From a candidate division Zixibacteria bacterium RBG_16_43_9 (GTDB lineage Bacteria; Zixibacteria; MSB-5A5; RBG-16-43-9): a stretch of 6,896 bases of DNA. The stretch's first letter is position 1; every line of letters begins with the position of its first letter. Location of the stretch: contig MEWM01000015.1 of assembly GCA_001775355.1 (NCBI GenBank), positions 545 to 7,440 of the forward strand, in the 5' to 3' direction. Below, in pieces: positions 1-4,995 of this stretch. The notes beneath the pieces are model-generated. The model ran no database searches. It was not told the DNA's origin and worked only from the letters and a program-made list of their open reading frames with translations. A program made the translations under genes and the position numbers.

Positions 1-304
1 GAAGTTTTTGGAATCTAAAGGTCACCTGGTCGCAACCTCCCTGCGTGGGAAAGAGGGGTTAGAGCTTTTCAAAAAAGATAAGTTCGACTTGGTCTTATCG
101 GATATAACCATGCCGGATATGGATGGGATAGAGCTGATAAAAAAAGTGAAAGAAAAAGACCAGCAGACTAAGGTAATAGTCATTACCGGACATATCCAGA
201 AAGAGAAGGAAGAAAAAGCCAGGGAAGCTGGAGCGGATGAGGTCTTGATCAAGCCGTTTAAAAATGAGTTACTTTATCAGACGATCTCCAAGATCGTCAT
301 TTAA
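1..304 (+). CDS. Response regulator receiver domain protein, 5' end outside window
   Basis: This is the C-terminal 100 residues of a CheY-like receiver whose frame is already open at base 2. A TTG at 8 is only an internal Leu codon, not a start. Numbering from the first visible codon, the phosphoacceptor is D34 in LSDITMPDMDG, the conserved Thr is T62 in VIVITGH, and the conserved Lys is K84 in LIKPF. Alignment with the complete receiver at 531-905 suggests about 22 N-terminal residues, including the acidic Asp pair, lie outside the window. The protein ends soon after the last receiver helix, so no output domain follows. If nothing precedes the receiver, it is a single-domain regulator acting by protein contact; a domain upstream of the window cannot be excluded. 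The receiver call is firm and the signalling partner is unknown. Confidence 0.93.
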   Translation, partial: KFLESKGHLVATSLRGKEGLELFKKDKFDLVLSDITMPDMDGIELIKKVKEKDQQTKVIVITGHIQKEKEEKAREAGADEVLIKPFKNELLYQTISKIVI

Positions 305-309
305 AGATT

Positions 310-335
310 CGTAGCAGAGGTTTTAGACCTCTGCT
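310..335 (+). repeat. CGTAG-tagged hairpin repeat, copy A
   Basis: The tag CGTAG (310-314) leads into a perfect 9-bp stem, AGCAGAGGT (313-321) with ACCTCTGCT (327-335), and a 5-nt loop TTTAG. It starts six bases after the stop codon of the first receiver. No T-run follows, so it is not a standard intrinsic terminator on the + strand, though it could protect the 3' end of the transcript. Three other hairpins in the window carry the same tag with different stems. Copy B lies 31 bp away in opposite orientation. Confidence 0.7.
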
Positions 336-366
336 CGACGAGATGTAAAACTGATCGTCAGCCGGC

Positions 367-391
367 GCCGAGCTTTAAAAGCTCGGCTACG
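367..391 (-). repeat. CGTAG-tagged hairpin repeat, copy B
   Basis: On the - strand the tag CGTAG (391-387) runs into a perfect palindrome with 10-bp arms, GCCGAGCTTT (367-376) and AAAGCTCGGC (378-387), around one central base. Copies A and B form a pair with the tags on the outside and the hairpins inside. Copy B sits just before the receiver-gene relic at 396-434 and may have helped disrupt it. Confidence 0.7.
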
Positions 392-395
392 CGTG

Positions 396-434
396 CTTTA
401 TCAGGCAATCTCCAAAGTTGTTGACTGGAGATAA
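396..434 (+). pseudogene. Relic of the 3' end of a third receiver gene
   Basis: Bases 396-421 match 272-297 of the first receiver gene at 21 of 26 positions (18 of the first 20), in the same codon phase. The frame reads LYQAISKVVDWR then TAA, against LYQTISKIVI then TAA in the living gene. Two of the changed codons are synonymous and the first two amino-acid changes are conservative, as expected for sequence that was once coding. No receiver motifs can be read upstream: the frame runs into hairpin copy B. I infer a decayed paralogue whose body was deleted. A short partial duplication of the first gene's 3' end is the alternative. Confidence 0.6.
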
Positions 435-439
435 CAAAA

Positions 440-494
440 CTGGAGTGTAAAACTTTAGTTTTACCTTATGCTCAGCTGAGGGTTGACACTCCAG
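440..494. repeat. Nested palindrome with three-way-junction potential
   Basis: The outer arms CTGGAGTGT (440-448) and ACACTCCAG (486-494) are perfectly complementary. Between them lie an inner hairpin, GTAAAACT (447-454) with AGTTTTAC (457-464), and the perfect 10-bp palindrome CTCAGCTGAG (471-480). The outer and first inner stems share two bases, so a fold would use seven outer pairs. The structure ends 36 bp before the start codon of the second receiver, so it may sit in that gene's leader. A TTGACA at 483-488 lies inside it but has no -10 partner. It matches no RNA family I recognise. Confidence 0.55.
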
Positions 495-530
495 CGACAT
501 CTAAGACGGTCTTTCATCGACTGGGGGGCA

Positions 531-905
531 ATGAACCAGAAAAATTTAAAGATATTAGTCGTTGACGATGAAGAAGTGGTAGCTGAAGTCTTAGGAAAAC
601 TGATGGAGGTAGATGGGCACACTGTGACCGTTACGCTTGAAGCCAAGAAAGCACTGGAGACTTATCAAAGAGATAAGTTCGATATTGTGTTTACCGACAT
701 CTCTATGCCGGAAATGAACGGAATGGATTTAACTCGCAAACTGCTTGAGCTGGATAATAACGCAAAGATAGTGGCAGTGACCGATCATGTCGGAACACAG
801 GAAGTCGAAAAGATACTAAATGCCGGGGCTAAAACCTTTCTAAAAAAACCTTTTACTAAAAAAGAAATCGACCTCAAAATAGAGGAGGTACTACAAAACG
901 AGTAA
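531..905 (+). CDS. Single-domain response regulator (CheY-like receiver)
   Basis: A complete 124-aa receiver, the usual length for a stand-alone CheY/Spo0F-type protein. The acidic pocket is D12-D13, the phosphoacceptor is D56 in FTDISMPEMNG, the conserved Thr is T84 and the conserved Lys is K106 in LKKPF, so it should be phosphorylatable. No DNA-binding or enzymatic domain follows, so output must come through a partner such as a kinase relay, flagellar motor or anti-sigma switch. The ATG at 531 is chosen because the receiver fold begins at residue 6. An upstream in-frame TTG at 483 would add 16 unrelated residues that fall in the palindromic spacer. The SD is a poor match: a G-run at 523-528 only two bases from the ATG, so translation may be weak or start elsewhere. 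It is a paralogue of the gene at 1-304 (both have DKFD before the phospho-Asp strand) and converges with the VOC gene. Confidence 0.93.
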   Translation: MNQKNLKILVVDDEEVVAEVLGKLMEVDGHTVTVTLEAKKALETYQRDKFDIVFTDISMPEMNGMDLTRKLLELDNNAKIVAVTDHVGTQEVEKILNAGAKTFLKKPFTKKEIDLKIEEVLQNE

Positions 906-966
906 ACCCAAGAGTTATCTGTTAACATCTCCTCAAATGGAAGCTGCCGGAGTCCTTTTCTGACAG

Positions 967-1335
967 CTATTTGGCCGAAACGTCCTCCTGCATTATTCCA
1001 AATACGTTCCCCTCGGTATCTGCGCAGTAAGCCATATAACCTACTCCAGGCACGGCCATCCTGGGTGCGACGACTTTTCCTCCGCTTTCCACAATTCTCT
1101 TTGTGAATTCATCCACTGATGGGACATCCACCGTGTTGTAAGTGCTGGACTGGGGGTTCATCCGCTTCATAATTCCGCCATTTATTCCCGGCTGGTCATT
1201 TGGACCAGTAGTGACTAACCAGTAATCTACCGGGCCGCTCCACTTCTCGATTTTCCAGCCAAATACCTTCTGGTAAAACTTCACCACTCTCTCCGGATCA
1301 TCCGCATTGATTTCAAAGTGAACTACTCGCAACAT
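967..1335 (-). CDS. VOC-superfamily protein (glyoxalase/bleomycin-resistance fold)
   Basis: A 122-aa protein with one pair of beta-alpha-beta-beta-beta modules. The first module contains VVHFEINADDPERVVKFYQ (residues 4-22) followed by VFGWK, and the second begins near YNTVDVPSVDEF (66-77) and ends with YCADTEGNVFGIMQ (103-116). This resembles the lactoylglutathione-lyase-related group (COG3324 type). H6 sits where the first metal ligand usually lies, but the other ligands are not obvious, so enzymatic activity and substrate cannot be assigned. The start is supported by AGGAGGT five bases before the ATG. The gene begins only 35 bp after the tRNA-Asn on the same strand with no terminator between, so it may be read from the tRNA promoter. 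The fold is confident and the function unknown. Confidence 0.88.
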   Translation of the reverse strand: MLRVVHFEINADDPERVVKFYQKVFGWKIEKWSGPVDYWLVTTGPNDQPGINGGIMKRMNPQSSTYNTVDVPSVDEFTKRIVESGGKVVAPRMAVPGVGYMAYCADTEGNVFGIMQEDVSAK

Positions 1336-1370
1336 AAAATACCTCCTTTTTATTGATCAGATATTGAAAA

Positions 1371-1442
1371 CTCCTCGGGCAGGGCTCGAACCTGCAACTT
1401 AGCGGTTAACAGCCGCTCACTCTACCATTGAGTTACCGAGGA
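1371..1442 (-). tRNA. tRNA-Asn (anticodon GTT)
   Basis: A 72-nt cloverleaf folds fully on the - strand. The acceptor is TCCTCGG with CCGAGGA, the D arm is ACTC/GAGT with loop AATGGTA, the anticodon arm is AGCGG/CCGCT with loop CTGTTAA (anticodon at 1410-1408), the variable loop is AAGTT, and the T arm is GCAGG/CCTGC with loop TTCGAGC. The discriminator is G. CCA is not encoded, since TTTT follows, so a CCA-adding enzyme is needed. A good promoter lies 28 bp upstream. No terminator separates the tRNA from the VOC gene downstream. Confidence 0.97.
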
Positions 1443-1470
1443 ATATTCCACAACTTATTTTTTCAGACAA

Positions 1471-1498
1471 AATATATAAAAAAGAAGACACGTGTCAA
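1471..1498 (-). promoter_or_regulatory. Sigma70-type promoter of tRNA-Asn
   Basis: On the - strand the -35 box is a perfect TTGACA (1498-1493), the spacer is 16 bp, and the -10 box is TATATT (1476-1471). The predicted transcript would start about 20 nt before the mature tRNA 5' end. Both hexamers and the spacer length are kept in the duplicated copy at 1660-1687, which supports function. Confidence 0.8.
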
Positions 1499-1528
1499 GG
1501 AAAATGGGAGTATACGTGAGAAACTTTC

Positions 1529-1604
1529 CAGGAGGGTTGGCACCCGCAACTTAGCGGTTAATCTCGCCTTAGGCGGACTCACTCTACCATTGAGTTACCG
1601 AGGA
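1529..1604 (-). pseudogene. Decayed tRNA-Asn copy
   Basis: The 5' acceptor strand (TCCTCGG), the D arm, the 3' anticodon strand CCGCT and the variable loop AAGTT match the intact tRNA-Asn at 1371-1442 exactly. The 5' anticodon strand and anticodon are replaced by a longer stretch containing a small hairpin (CGCC, TAA, GGCG), so there is no 7-nt loop and GTT is lost. The T loop has changed from TTCGAGC to TGCCAAC, the T stem no longer pairs, and the 3' acceptor strand is gone. It cannot form a cloverleaf. Its promoter is still intact, so the relic may be transcribed and read through into the real tRNA. The 3' boundary is approximate. Confidence 0.85.
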
Positions 1605-1623
1605 GGATATTTTTTAGTTTTTA

Positions 1624-1644
1624 GCTATTGGCTATTAGCTATTC
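1624..1644 (+). repeat. Three tandem 7-mers GCTATTN
   Basis: GCTATTG, GCTATTA and GCTATTC follow one another directly. They lie in the sequence that lengthens the promoter-to-tRNA gap of the decayed tRNA unit (55 bp against 28 bp in the intact unit). This is probably a slippage expansion, and no function is evident. Confidence 0.65.
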
Positions 1645-1659
1645 AACTTTTTCGGATTA

Positions 1660-1687
1660 AATATATTAAAAAGGAGATGAGTGTCAA
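1660..1687 (-). promoter_or_regulatory. Sigma70-type promoter of the decayed tRNA copy
   Basis: On the - strand the boxes are TTGACA (1687-1682), a 16-bp spacer and TATATT (1665-1660), identical in hexamers and spacing to the promoter at 1471-1498, while the spacer sequence has diverged. Transcription from here would cross the pseudo-tRNA, the second promoter, the real tRNA-Asn and possibly the VOC gene. Confidence 0.7.
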
Positions 1688-1720
1688 GAAAAATAGATTG
1701 GATGATTGACTGATTGTTGC

Positions 1721-1750
1721 ATGTGGCGGGACTTTGAAATCCCGCCACGT
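1721..1750. repeat. GC-rich inverted repeat after the protease gene
   Basis: Perfect 9-bp arms GTGGCGGGA (1723-1731) and TCCCGCCAC (1740-1748) surround an 8-base loop CTTTGAAA; two more outer positions pair (one G-T wobble, one A-T). It lies 9 bp past the protease stop codon, where a terminator would be expected, but no T-run follows on the - strand (GCAACAATC follows). It may act as a 3' stabiliser or weak terminator, or be a divergent relative of the CGTAG-tagged repeats: on the - strand CGTGG occupies the tag position. Confidence 0.6.
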
Positions 1751-1759
1751 AAGAGAGCT

Positions 1760-3571
1760 TTACTTCAGCAAACTCATCTTTTTAGTTATTACCTGATCGC
1801 CTGCATTCAGCCTGTAGAAGTAGATACCGCTTGCCACAACAGAGCCAGCCTCGTTTTTGCCATCCCAGGTTAAGGAATGGTTTCCAGGCTCAAATAGACC
1901 ATTTGCCAGAGCCTTCACTTTCTCACCAAGGATATTGTAGATGGTCAGGTTCACCTCTGATTTCTCGGAGAGGTAGAAAGAAATATTAGTTGCCAGGTTA
2001 AAAGGATTGGGGAAATTCTGGAACAAGGTGAATTTTTCAGGAACGGAGCCTGAGGCAATCGCCTTGGGGTTAGGAGTTCCGCCCAAAGCCCTGCAGGCAT
2101 TGATTCTTCCAGTTCCTAAAAGACCTACATACCCTGGATTTAAGGCATCGATATTATCTGTGGTATTCTTTATCTGGTTATAGATATCCTGCCAGGTATA
2201 GGAGGGGAATTGCGACTTAACCAGAGCGGCTTCACCGGTCACAAAAGGAGTGGACATAGAGGTTCCACTCATTGCTGCAACATAATCGTTAGCTGGATCC
2301 GGATAGTAATGATAAGTGCTGACAATATCCACACCCGGGGCAGAGACGTCCACCCAGGTGCCGTAGCTGGAGAAACTGGCTTTAACATCGTTTTTGTCCG
2401 TAGCTGCTACGTTCATTACATCTGTCCTGGCGCCAAGATAGTCAGCTACGTTATTATTGCTATTCCCGGCGGCATGGCAAACCAGAACCCCGTGGGCAAC
2501 AGCATAATCTACTGCTGCACCCAGACCTCCGGAATTGGAAGAACCCCAACTGCAATTGGCAGATGTGGCACCTTTGTTAGCAGCATAATAGAAAGCCTGA
2601 GCTGCAAAATCCATCCTCACATATCCAGACCCGCTGGCGGATAACCAGCCGATTCTCAAGCACATAATCTTTGAGCCGTTGCCAATAGAGCCTGTGGTTC
2701 CATCACCCCAGCCACCAGCCACACCAGCAACTCCACGAGAGTTATTGGTCATTGCTCCAGCAATCCCCGCGACATGAGTTCCGTGACCGGCAAAATCCTT
2801 TGGGTCGTTATCCGCGGTCTTACAATCCTCGCCTTTTTTACAGCCGTTAACTCCAGTAACCCAATCCCAGCCGATCCAGTCATCCTTATACCCATTCCCG
2901 TCATCATCCTGATTATTACCAGCAATTTCGCCCGGGTTTATCCAGATATTTCCAGTAGTAGTGGGCCAGGTTGAACCGCCCAGGTCCTTATGATAATACC
3001 TGACACCCGAATCCAGGATTGCCATTATGACGCTGGTGCTTCCGGAATTAATCTGCCAGGCACAGGGGGCATCAATGTCGTGATCAGCGGCATTGTGCAA
3101 TCCCCATTGGTTCCATGGATCCGGCTGTCCTTGAAAATAATAATCATTCGGGTAAATATCATAAAGAGGGTGTATCCCGATCGGCTCCACTGATTCGACA
3201 TTGGGAAGAGCCGCATAGGCGCTTATGACATCTTCCAGCTTATAGGGACCGTTGAAGGTGACGATGTGATATCTGGATAGATCAGGAGCTCCTGGCTCTG
3301 GTTTTGCCCCAGGGAACTCTCGTTCTATCGCGGTGACCTCAAATCTCTGATTCAAAGCATCTAAAGCCTGCACCCCGGTTGTCACAATCCCTTTCAGCAG
3401 GACAGGACGAACAGGCTCTGCCTCAGTTTTAAATTGAACCACAAACTGATTCGGGACGTACTGCACCTCATCCATCTGCTCATCAAGAGGAGTTTTTGAC
3501 TCGTCGACTGCCCAGGAAGAGGCGGCGAGGATCAACACCAGCAAAAAAACAAAGAGGAATAATCTTTTCAT
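1760..3571 (-). CDS. Secreted subtilisin-like (S8) serine protease with C-terminal sorting domain
   Basis: A 603-aa preproprotein. Residues 1-21 are a signal peptide with a long hydrophobic core, likely cleaved after SSWA. About 38-134 is a propeptide (VPNQFVVQFK) of the kind that folds and inhibits S8 enzymes. The catalytic domain spans about 157-500, with D187 in AILDSGV, H263 in GHGTHVAG, oxyanion Asn N370 in HAAGNS and S438 in GTSMSTPF, so the triad is complete. An acidic loop NNQDDDGNGYKDD (219-231) is a likely calcium site. About 511-603 (FTLFQNFPNPFN, TIYNILGEKV, WDGKNEAG, GIYFYRL, KKMSLLK) is a Por type-A / FlgD-like module, which directs substrates to the type IX secretion system. 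The expected site of action is the cell surface or outside, and the target proteins are unknown. The start has GGAGG six bases before the ATG. A long leader precedes it, and htpX is divergent. Confidence 0.95.
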   Translation of the reverse strand: MKRLFLFVFLLVLILAASSWAVDESKTPLDEQMDEVQYVPNQFVVQFKTEAEPVRPVLLKGIVTTGVQALDALNQRFEVTAIEREFPGAKPEPGAPDLSRYHIVTFNGPYKLEDVISAYAALPNVESVEPIGIHPLYDIYPNDYYFQGQPDPWNQWGLHNAADHDIDAPCAWQINSGSTSVIMAILDSGVRYYHKDLGGSTWPTTTGNIWINPGEIAGNNQDDDGNGYKDDWIGWDWVTGVNGCKKGEDCKTADNDPKDFAGHGTHVAGIAGAMTNNSRGVAGVAGGWGDGTTGSIGNGSKIMCLRIGWLSASGSGYVRMDFAAQAFYYAANKGATSANCSWGSSNSGGLGAAVDYAVAHGVLVCHAAGNSNNNVADYLGARTDVMNVAATDKNDVKASFSSYGTWVDVSAPGVDIVSTYHYYPDPANDYVAAMSGTSMSTPFVTGEAALVKSQFPSYTWQDIYNQIKNTTDNIDALNPGYVGLLGTGRINACRALGGTPNPKAIASGSVPEKFTLFQNFPNPFNLATNISFYLSEKSEVNLTIYNILGEKVKALANGLFEPGNHSLTWDGKNEAGSVVASGIYFYRLNAGDQVITKKMSLLK

Positions 3572-3659
3572 ATTAAACCTCCAAAAAGATTAAACTTTTC
3601 TGGTAGAATCTGTTAACGAAAAAAGAAAAAACTGAAAGACCTCGAACTAATATCTACTA

Positions 3660-3670
3660 TCACCTCCTTT
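3660..3670 (-). promoter_or_regulatory. Perfect anti-SD complement in protease leader (proximal)
   Basis: On the - strand this reads AAAGGAGGTGA, complementary over 11 bases to the conserved 16S rRNA 3' end. It lies about 90 nt before the protease ATG, which has its own SD. No ATG, GTG or TTG occurs at usable spacing after it. It is therefore an orphan ribosome-binding motif and might act as a standby site. Confidence 0.5.
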
Positions 3671-3685
3671 ATGAAAAAGTTAAAA

Positions 3686-3715
3686 AGACCAGTTCTTTTC
3701 TGTAAGAAATGGTCT
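3686..3715 (-). terminator. Possible attenuator hairpin in protease leader
   Basis: On the - strand the outer stem AGACCA/TGGTCT (6 bp), one mismatch and an inner stem TTCTT/AAGAA (5 bp) close a 6-nt loop. Five T residues follow, the first shared with the stem. This is the shape of an intrinsic terminator, but it lies about 115 nt upstream of the protease start codon and between the two anti-SD motifs. A role as attenuator is inferred. The stem is AT-rich and the function unproven. Confidence 0.45.
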
Positions 3716-3727
3716 ATTTCTTCTTCC

Positions 3728-3738
3728 TCACCTCCTTT
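3728..3738 (-). promoter_or_regulatory. Perfect anti-SD complement in protease leader (distal)
   Basis: A second exact AAAGGAGGTGA on the - strand, 68 bp further from the gene than the first and just upstream of the hairpin at 3686-3715. As with the other copy, no start codon lies at usable spacing, and a stop codon TAG follows 11 bases later. A ribosome binding here would cover the 5' side of the hairpin. Confidence 0.5.
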
Positions 3739-3827
3739 AACCGGTTTAGAAGGTTAGCGGTTTTAAAACCTTTAAACTAAGAAGAACAGACAAACAAAGA
3801 ATGAAAAAACGAAGTATGTTTTCAACT

Positions 3828-3855
3828 AAAATAAAACCTATGTTTATTTTGTCAA
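3828..3855 (-). promoter_or_regulatory. Candidate promoter of the secreted protease
   Basis: On the - strand a perfect -35 TTGACA (3855-3850), 16-bp spacer and -10 TATTTT (3833-3828, four of six consensus). The spacing equals that of both tRNA promoters in this window. It would give a leader of about 250 nt containing the SD-like motifs and hairpin. The surrounding AT-rich DNA gives weaker alternatives. Confidence 0.5.
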
Positions 3856-3992
3856 GAAAAAAATATAGTATGGGAGGTTATTAGTAAAAATTTTCTTTTA
3901 AATCAAGTTTTCTCCTCGGTATTTAAAAAAGCGTTTAAGCAATTGTCAGGCTTTTAATTAATTCCGTAGATATATTTAATCAGGAAAATCCC

Positions 3993-4021
3993 TTGACTTT
4001 AAAATCTTAACCTGATAAACT
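3993..4021 (+). promoter_or_regulatory. Candidate htpX promoter
   Basis: -35 TTGACT (3993-3998), 17-bp spacer, -10 TAAACT (4016-4021) with an extended TGA just before it. The predicted start falls about 12-14 nt before the htpX ATG, so the transcript would have a very short leader with the SD at its 5' end. I see no CIRCE-type inverted repeat, so no heat-shock repressor site can be named. Confidence 0.5.
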
Positions 4022-4040
4022 TAAGATAGGAGGTAAAAGT

Positions 4041-4886
4041 ATGAACACTTTAAAAACCGCATTTTTTCTAACCCTACTGACCCTGCTTTTGATTTTTATC
4101 GGCAGAATTCTGGGTGGAAATTCCGGGATGGTTATAGCCCTGATATTTGCCGCAATACTCAACTTAGGCAGCTACTGGTTCTCAGATAAAATCGTCCTGG
4201 GTATCTATCGAGCTCAGAAGATTGAGGAGGGTGATAATCCCGGCTTGTATAGAATAATCAGGCGCATAGCCTCACAGGCGAACCTTCCTATGCCTAAAGT
4301 ATATATCATCCCCACAGATTCACCGAATGCCTTTGCCACTGGAAGAAATCCGGAACATTCAGCAGTTGCGGTTACTTCTGGCATCCTCAGAATTTTGAGC
4401 GAGGAGGAATTAGAAGGAGTTATCTCGCATGAGATGTCACATATAAAAAACCGGGACATACTGATCAGCTCAATAGTGGCAACTGTTGCCGGCGCGATAA
4501 GCATGCTGGCGCAGATGGCTCAGTTCGCCGCCATCTTTGGGGGAGGTAGAGATGAGGAGAACAGGGGTGGAGGATTGGGTCTTTTGTTTATGGCTATCAT
4601 TGCCCCGATTGCTGCTCTTTTGATTCAACTGGCAATTTCACGCTCCAGGGAGTATCAGGCAGACGAGAGCGGGGCAAAGATAAGCCACAAGCCCTTAGCT
4701 TTAGCTGGTGCTTTGAAGAAGCTATCTTATGCTTCCCAGAGAATTCCGCTGGAGGCAAACCCCTCCACAGCTCATCTTTTCATCGTAAATCCATTAACCG
4801 GAAAAGGGCTGGCAAGTCTTTTCAGTACCCACCCGCCTTTGGAGGAAAGGATTTCCAGGCTGGAGAGTTTAGCCAAAAGCTTATGA
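4041..4886 (+). CDS. htpX: HtpX-type membrane zinc metalloprotease (M48)
   Basis: A 281-aa integral membrane protease, close to the usual HtpX length, which cleaves misfolded or damaged inner-membrane proteins alongside FtsH. Membrane segments lie at about 5-22, 28-47, 142-165 and 180-200. The catalytic domain faces the cytoplasm. The zinc site is H130-E131-M132-S133-H134 (HExxH, E131 catalytic), with third ligand E204 in SREYQAD. Conserved blocks include [11 protein letters not shown] (94-104) upstream and [14 protein letters not shown] (261-274) near the end. AGGAGG seven bases before the ATG fixes the start. The gene is monocistronic: its own promoter precedes it and a strong terminator follows. 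In many bacteria htpX is induced by envelope or heat stress; no such operator is visible here. Confidence 0.96.
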   Translation: MNTLKTAFFLTLLTLLLIFIGRILGGNSGMVIALIFAAILNLGSYWFSDKIVLGIYRAQKIEEGDNPGLYRIIRRIASQANLPMPKVYIIPTDSPNAFATGRNPEHSAVAVTSGILRILSEEELEGVISHEMSHIKNRDILISSIVATVAGAISMLAQMAQFAAIFGGGRDEENRGGGLGLLFMAIIAPIAALLIQLAISRSREYQADESGAKISHKPLALAGALKKLSYASQRIPLEANPSTAHLFIVNPLTGKGLASLFSTHPPLEERISRLESLAKSL

Positions 4887-4903
4887 GGAAAATATCTTTT
4901 TCG

Positions 4904-4934
4904 AGCGGTGGGAAAAGCTTTTCACCGCTTTTTT
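4904..4934 (+). terminator. Intrinsic terminator of htpX
   Basis: AGCGGTG (4904-4910) pairs with CACCGCT (4923-4929), the stem continuing through two G-T wobbles and two A-T pairs or, with a GG bulge, through AAA/TTT. Six T residues (4929-4934) follow, the first of them shared with the stem. It begins 17 bp after the htpX stop codon and should separate htpX from the CorC/DedA pair. Confidence 0.9.
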
Positions 4935-4947
4935 AATCAATATTTTC

Positions 4948-4970
4948 GGGGCTGGGAGCCCCTCCTACGA
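4948..4970 (-). repeat. CGTAG-tagged hairpin repeat, copy C
   Basis: On the - strand TCGTAG, then GA, then a 6-bp stem GGGGCT/AGCCCC around CCC. The arm sequence is unrelated to the other copies. It forms a pair with copy D 25 bp away, with the tags CTACGA and TCGTAG facing each other. Confidence 0.7.
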
Positions 4971-4995
4971 TTACGATAATAAACTCATTCATGTT

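Larger units (their letters stand above)
1371..1695 (-). repeat. Tandem duplication of a promoter-plus-tRNA-Asn unit
   Basis: Unit 1 (about 1371-1505) and unit 2 (about 1529-1695) align end to end. Both have the tRNA 5' half, then CAACTT, an AAATATAT tract, and GTGTCAAG followed by AAAAT. Unit 2 is about 30 bp longer because of extra bases between tRNA and promoter (including a 7-mer tandem repeat) and an insertion in the anticodon arm. Unit 1 holds the intact tRNA and unit 2 the decayed one. Confidence 0.75.
3572..4040. other. Divergent AT-rich control region between protease and htpX
   Basis: These 469 bp carry no gene I can support. The left part (3572 to about 3825) reads as a protease leader on the - strand, with two anti-SD-complementary motifs and a terminator-like hairpin. 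Palindromes AACCGGTT and GGTTTTAAAACC lie near 3738-3771. A candidate - strand promoter lies at 3828-3855. The right part (about 3860-3990) is very AT-rich and contains many weak promoter-like matches, including - strand TTGATT (3906-3901), 17 bp, TAATAA (3883-3878). The last 50 bp hold the htpX promoter and SD. Confidence 0.6.

Noticed and set aside
483..488. TTGACA as a promoter -35 for the second receiver gene
   Set aside because: There is no acceptable -10 at 15-19 bp (ACGGTC at 17 bp), and the bases belong to the perfect outer arm of the palindrome at 440-494.
483..530. Upstream TTG start for the second receiver, adding 16 residues
   Set aside because: The extra residues are not receiver-like, fall in the palindromic spacer, and no SD precedes the TTG.
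1529..1604. A second functional tRNA, possibly with unusual structure
   Set aside because: The 7-nt anticodon loop, T stem, TTC of the T loop and 3' acceptor strand are all lost, so no cloverleaf can form.
1428..1709. A + strand frame of 93 codons across the two tRNA units
   Set aside because: It is antisense to the tRNA-Asn and its decayed copy, has no SD, and its composition reflects tRNA and promoter sequence.
2210..3193. Several + strand frames of 66-144 codons
   Set aside because: All lie opposite the intact S8 protease, have no recognisable domains or SD, and are explained by its codon usage.
3671..3757. A + strand 28-codon ATG frame (starts MKKLKRPVLFC) in the protease-htpX gap
   Set aside because: It has no SD on its own strand: the bases before the ATG are the complement of one. 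The frame is better explained as the antisense of the hairpin and anti-SD motifs of the protease leader.
3572..4040. Known riboswitch (for example c-di-GMP) in the protease leader
   Set aside because: I could not find the conserved core of any riboswitch class I know; only simple hairpins and SD-like motifs are present.
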